Shown here in pieces: positions 61,533 through 64,000 of a stretch of 64,000 bases of DNA. Source of the stretch: an uncultured Propionivibrio sp. (GTDB lineage Bacteria; Pseudomonadota; Gammaproteobacteria; Burkholderiales; Rhodocyclaceae); assembly GCF_963666255.1 (NCBI RefSeq), contig NZ_OY762656.1, forward strand, positions 1,364,001-1,428,000, written 5' to 3'. The translations under genes were made by a program, and so were the position numbers. The stretch's first letter is position 1; each line of letters opens with the position of its first letter. The notes under the pieces were generated by a model that saw only the letters and a list, made by a program, of their open reading frames with translations, was not told the origin of the DNA and ran no database searches.

Positions 61533-61711
61533 GTTCCCTGCGGTGTTCGTCAAGGCCATATATTCCTTGAACCAATGCTAAATTGGCATCGGTTGCTGAC
61601 CTGATAAACCGCTGTTGTGTGCGCCCCTCGTCGGGTGTACCTGATGCGGAAGGAAAGCGACCTACTCTGAATTCCGGTTCAGGATGCCGGCCTAACGGCA
61701 CTTGCGGGGGC
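61533..61711 (+). ncRNA. ssrS: 6S RNA
   Basis: The roughly 180-base region after zapA has the hallmarks of a betaproteobacterial 6S RNA: a closing stem between CCCTGCGGTG at the 5' side and CACTTGCGGGG at the 3' side, an internal CCTTGAACC pairing with GGTTCAGG, and a long imperfect hairpin with a central bulge. 6S RNA mimics an open promoter and traps sigma-70 RNA polymerase in stationary phase. Ends are approximate. A strong terminator lies just downstream. Confidence 0.83.
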
Positions 61712-61721
61712 TTTATCCGGC

Positions 61722-61753
61722 AGCGCGGAGCTTGGCTCCGCGCTGTTTTTTTG
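61722..61753 (+). terminator. Strong terminator after 6S RNA
   Basis: AGCGCGGAGC and GCTCCGCGCT form a perfect 10-bp stem with a TTG loop, followed by GTTTTTTTG. It ends the zapA-ssrS unit 21 bp before the next start codon. Confidence 0.92.
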
Positions 61754-61773
61754 TTTGACCGGTTGTAGAACGC

Positions 61774-62349
61774 ATGGAAACTTTTCTGATTTCTTCCGTC
61801 GTCGTTGCCTTGAGCGAATTGGGCGACAAGACGCAAATGCTGGCCCTGTTGCTGGCGGCGAAGTACCGCCGTCCGGCACCGATCCTCCTTGCGCTGATTG
61901 TGGCAACCTTGCTGAGTCAGGCGCTGGGCGGCGGCGTGGCGATGCTGCTCAGCATGTTCATGAAGCCCGATGCCTTGCGTTGGACGCTGTGCGTCAGCTT
62001 CGTCGGCCTCGCCGGCTGGGCGCTGTCTTCCGATCCGTATGAAGCCGGTGAGGAAAAGCCTTTGCGCTTCGGCGTTTTCGGCGCAGCGCTCGTGGCTTTT
62101 TTCCTTGCCGAATTCGGCGGCAAGGCGCAGGTGGCGACGCTGGTCATGACGGCGCAGAGCAAGGCCGTGGTCAGCGTGGTGGCCGGTTCCTCGCTCGGCG
62201 TGCTGATCGCGACGCTGCCGGCGGTCCTGCTCGGTGACCGGCTGTCCGGACGTTTGCCGGTGGAGGCGGCGCACTGGCTGGCGGCCGGGTTGTTCGCCGT
62301 GCTCGCCTATGTGGCGTTCTTCGGCGGGGGCGCGCGCTTCGGTTTTTAA
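61774..62349 (+). CDS. GDT1/TMEM165 (UPF0016) family divalent cation transporter
   Basis: This 191-residue membrane protein has six helices and two copies of the E-x-G-D/G-K-T/A family motif: ALSELGDKTQM and FLAEFGGKAQVATL. Bacterial relatives export manganese. The second motif has glycine in place of aspartate and alanine in place of threonine, a divergence worth noting. No manganese riboswitch is recognisable in front. Confidence 0.9.
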   Translation: METFLISSVVVALSELGDKTQMLALLLAAKYRRPAPILLALIVATLLSQALGGGVAMLLSMFMKPDALRWTLCVSFVGLAGWALSSDPYEAGEEKPLRFGVFGAALVAFFLAEFGGKAQVATLVMTAQSKAVVSVVAGSSLGVLIATLPAVLLGDRLSGRLPVEAAHWLAAGLFAVLAYVAFFGGGARFGF

Positions 62350-62386
62350 GCGCTGCTGGTGTCGGGTCGTCGGGTAGAATGCCCCG

Positions 62387-64000
62387 ATGACTACATCATC
62401 CGATGCCTCGCGCGGGTTGAGGCACAGCGTTTGCCCGCATGATTGTCCGAGCGTCTGCGCGCTCGCCGTCGAACTTGAGGCGCCCGATCGCATCGGGCGC
62501 ATCCGCGGCGCCGATCAGCCCTATACCGATGGGATTATCTGCGCCAAGGTCGCACGCTATGCCGAGCGGATTCACCATCCCGAACGCCTGATGCATCCGT
62601 TGCGGCGTGTCGGCGCAAAAGGCAGCGGAGGCTTCGAACGCATTTCCTGGGAGACCGCTTTCGATCTGCTCGCCGGGCGACTCGGTTCGGTCGTCGCGCA
62701 GGATGGGCCGCAGTCCGTCTGGCCCTATCACTATGCCGGGACGATGGGTCTGGTGCAGCGCGCGGCGCTGCGCCGTCTCGGGCATCTGGCCGGCTGGTCG
62801 CGGCAGCGCGAGACCTTCTGCGTGGCGCTGGCCGACGCCGGCTGGCTCGCCGGTGCCGGCGTCAAGCGCGGCATCGACACGCGCGAAATCGTCGATTCTG
62901 ATTTGATCATCATCTGGGGCGGCAATCCGGTTCATACGCAGATCAATTTCATGCACTGGGCGCAAAAGGCGCGGCGCGCGCGCGGTGCCCGGCTGGTCGT
63001 CGTCGATCCCTACCGTACGCCGACGGCGGCACAGGCCGATGTGCACCTGGCGCTCCGACCGGGGACCGACGGTGCGCTGGCCTGCGCAGTGATGCACGTC
63101 CTGCTTGCCGAGGGGCTGGCCGATCGCGATTACCTGGCGCGTTACACCGATTTCTCGCCGCAGATCGAGCAGCACCTGGCGACACGGACGCCGCAATGGG
63201 CCGCGGAGATCACCGGCCTGACGGTTGAGGAAATCGTCGATTTCGCGCATGGCTATGGGCGAACACCGAACAGCTTTCTGCGCATCGGCTATGGGTTTAC
63301 GCGTCAGCGCAATGGTTCGGCGGCAATGCATGCCGTGTCCTGTCTGCCGGCGGTCAGCGGCGCCTGGCGGCATCGCGGCGGCGGCGCGCTGTTCGGACAG
63401 AGCGGGCTGTATGGGCTGAATACGGCTTTCCTGAATGGGCTGGACGCCGTCCGGCCCGACACCCGCCTGCTCGATATGAGCCGCATCGGTGCCGTGCTCG
63501 CCGGTGATCGGGGAGATCTTGGAGAAGGACCGCCGGTCAGGGCAATGATCGTGCAGAACACCAATCCGGCCGTGGTGGCGCCCGAGAGCGCGCGGGTGCG
63601 CGCCGGGCTGATGCGCGAGGATCTGTTCCTTTGCGTGCACGAGCATTTCATGACCGACACGGCGCAGTTGGCCGATCTTGTGCTGCCGGCGACGATGTTC
63701 CTCGAACATGACGATCTCTATCAGGCCTCAGGGCATACTTTCCTGCAATCGGCGGAGGCGCTCATTCCGGCACCCGGCGAGTGCCGCTCGAACCATGCTT
63801 TCATCAGCGAACTGGCGGGACGCCTGGGCGTTGCGCACGGCGCCTTCGGGATGTCCGCGGCGGCGGTGATCGACCGCGTGCTGGCCGATTCCGGGCGACC
63901 GTCGGCGAGCGAAATCCGCGCGCAAGGCGGGCTCGATTGCGCCTTGCCCTTCGAGCGTGCGCATTTCCTCGACGGCTTCGGTCATCCTGACGGCCGTTTC
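62387..64000 (+). CDS. Molybdopterin oxidoreductase (partial at right edge)
   Basis: Residues 1-538 are visible; the gene continues past the window. The N-terminus has a [4Fe-4S] motif, CPHDCPSVC with GIICAK, and the molybdopterin core motifs IIWGGNP, VVVDPYRTPTA and QNTNPAVVAP. This places it in the DMSO reductase superfamily. It has no Tat signal, so it is probably cytosolic. The substrate cannot be named without the C-terminus or neighbours. ATG 62387 follows a short leader. Confidence 0.93.
   Translation, partial: MTTSSDASRGLRHSVCPHDCPSVCALAVELEAPDRIGRIRGADQPYTDGIICAKVARYAERIHHPERLMHPLRRVGAKGSGGFERISWETAFDLLAGRLGSVVAQDGPQSVWPYHYAGTMGLVQRAALRRLGHLAGWSRQRETFCVALADAGWLAGAGVKRGIDTREIVDSDLIIIWGGNPVHTQINFMHWAQKARRARGARLVVVDPYRTPTAAQADVHLALRPGTDGALACAVMHVLLAEGLADRDYLARYTDFSPQIEQHLATRTPQWAAEITGLTVEEIVDFAHGYGRTPNSFLRIGYGFTRQRNGSAAMHAVSCLPAVSGAWRHRGGGALFGQSGLYGLNTAFLNGLDAVRPDTRLLDMSRIGAVLAGDRGDLGEGPPVRAMIVQNTNPAVVAPESARVRAGLMREDLFLCVHEHFMTDTAQLADLVLPATMFLEHDDLYQASGHTFLQSAEALIPAPGECRSNHAFISELAGRLGVAHGAFGMSAAAVIDRVLADSGRPSASEIRAQGGLDCALPFERAHFLDGFGHPDGRF

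Noticed and set aside
61533-61753. Manganese (yybP-ykoY) riboswitch before the GDT1-family gene
   Set aside because: The conserved riboswitch bulges were not found, the region matches 6S RNA, and a strong terminator separates it from the gene.

Overview
The window is a high-GC proteobacterial chromosome segment. Gene content (zapD-yacG, zapA followed by a betaproteobacterial-type 6S RNA, a fused Nudix/ThiE protein, FtrABCD-type iron uptake, and a SigF/NrsF-MrpX chlorine-stress locus of the kind known from Azospira) points to a betaproteobacterium, most likely of the order Rhodocyclales. No rRNA, tRNA, CRISPR array or intact transposon was seen. Both ends cut genes: a GT51 penicillin-binding protein on the left and a molybdopterin oxidoreductase on the right.

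Layout. 1-11.4 kb is ordinary core genome: PBP, FecR protein, TrpB2, SPOR protein, CoaE, ZapD, YacG, a Cache-GGDEF cyclase, MutT/ThiE, a DUF815 ATPase, MltA and an ammonium transporter with a textbook NtrC/sigma-54 promoter. 11.4-20.0 kb is visibly more AT-rich and looks acquired: a GntR/FCD repressor, a TRAP transporter, and thiolase, CoA-transferase and short-chain dehydrogenase genes. Three near-identical operators (core GTGATCAC) lie at the three promoters of this island, so it reads as one self-contained regulon for taking up an acid, activating it to a CoA ester, oxidising it and thiolysing it. 20.3-33.9 kb holds GTP-dependent PEP carboxykinase, glycerate 2-kinase, a second TRAP transporter with a zinc alcohol dehydrogenase, a PrpR-like sigma-54 activator, a split transketolase, a hydroxypyruvate isomerase homologue and a tartronate-semialdehyde reductase homologue. 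Sigma-54 type promoters precede both the transporter operon and the transketolase operon. I infer a pathway for a polyol or sugar-acid that ends in 2-phosphoglycerate; the substrate cannot be read from the sequence.

34.4-38.7 kb is a reactive-chlorine response module: sigF-nrsF diverging from cytochrome b (YedZ1), methionine sulfoxide reductase (YedY1), the methionine-rich peptide MrpX, a thioredoxin and a CcdA protein. Two perfect GTAACC-N16-CGAA promoters face away from each other in the divergent region. 38.7-43.2 kb is a scarred accessory patch: a NodT efflux fragment, a phospholipase-D-like gene, an ImmA/IrrE fragment, a DUF6791/DUF6527-like remnant cut by an IS3 orfA remnant, and stretches with nothing recognisable. 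43.2-46.7 kb is a zinc-type ABC importer (permease and binding protein, no ATPase) with an outer-membrane protein. 46.8-51.0 kb holds cupins, pirin, azoreductase and a LysR regulator whose start codon lies in a perfect palindrome. 51.0-56.4 kb is an FtrABCD ferrous-iron system with a porin, a b561 cytochrome and a Fur box. 56.6-64.0 kb returns to core functions: NudC, a large hybrid histidine kinase, a rhodanese, a ZapB-like protein, ZapA, 6S RNA, a GDT1-family transporter and the molybdopterin enzyme.

Genome dynamics. Three remnants tie distant loci together: the C-terminal tail of a GntR/FCD regulator beside glxR (33.9 kb) resembles the island regulator at 11.7 kb; the N-terminus of a zinc alcohol dehydrogenase sits inside the island (12.6 kb) and resembles the intact gene at 26.6 kb; and a 71-bp segment from the end of ccdA is duplicated 27 kb away (11.6 and 38.7 kb) with four mismatches. 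These suggest past rearrangements between the catabolic loci and the stress locus.
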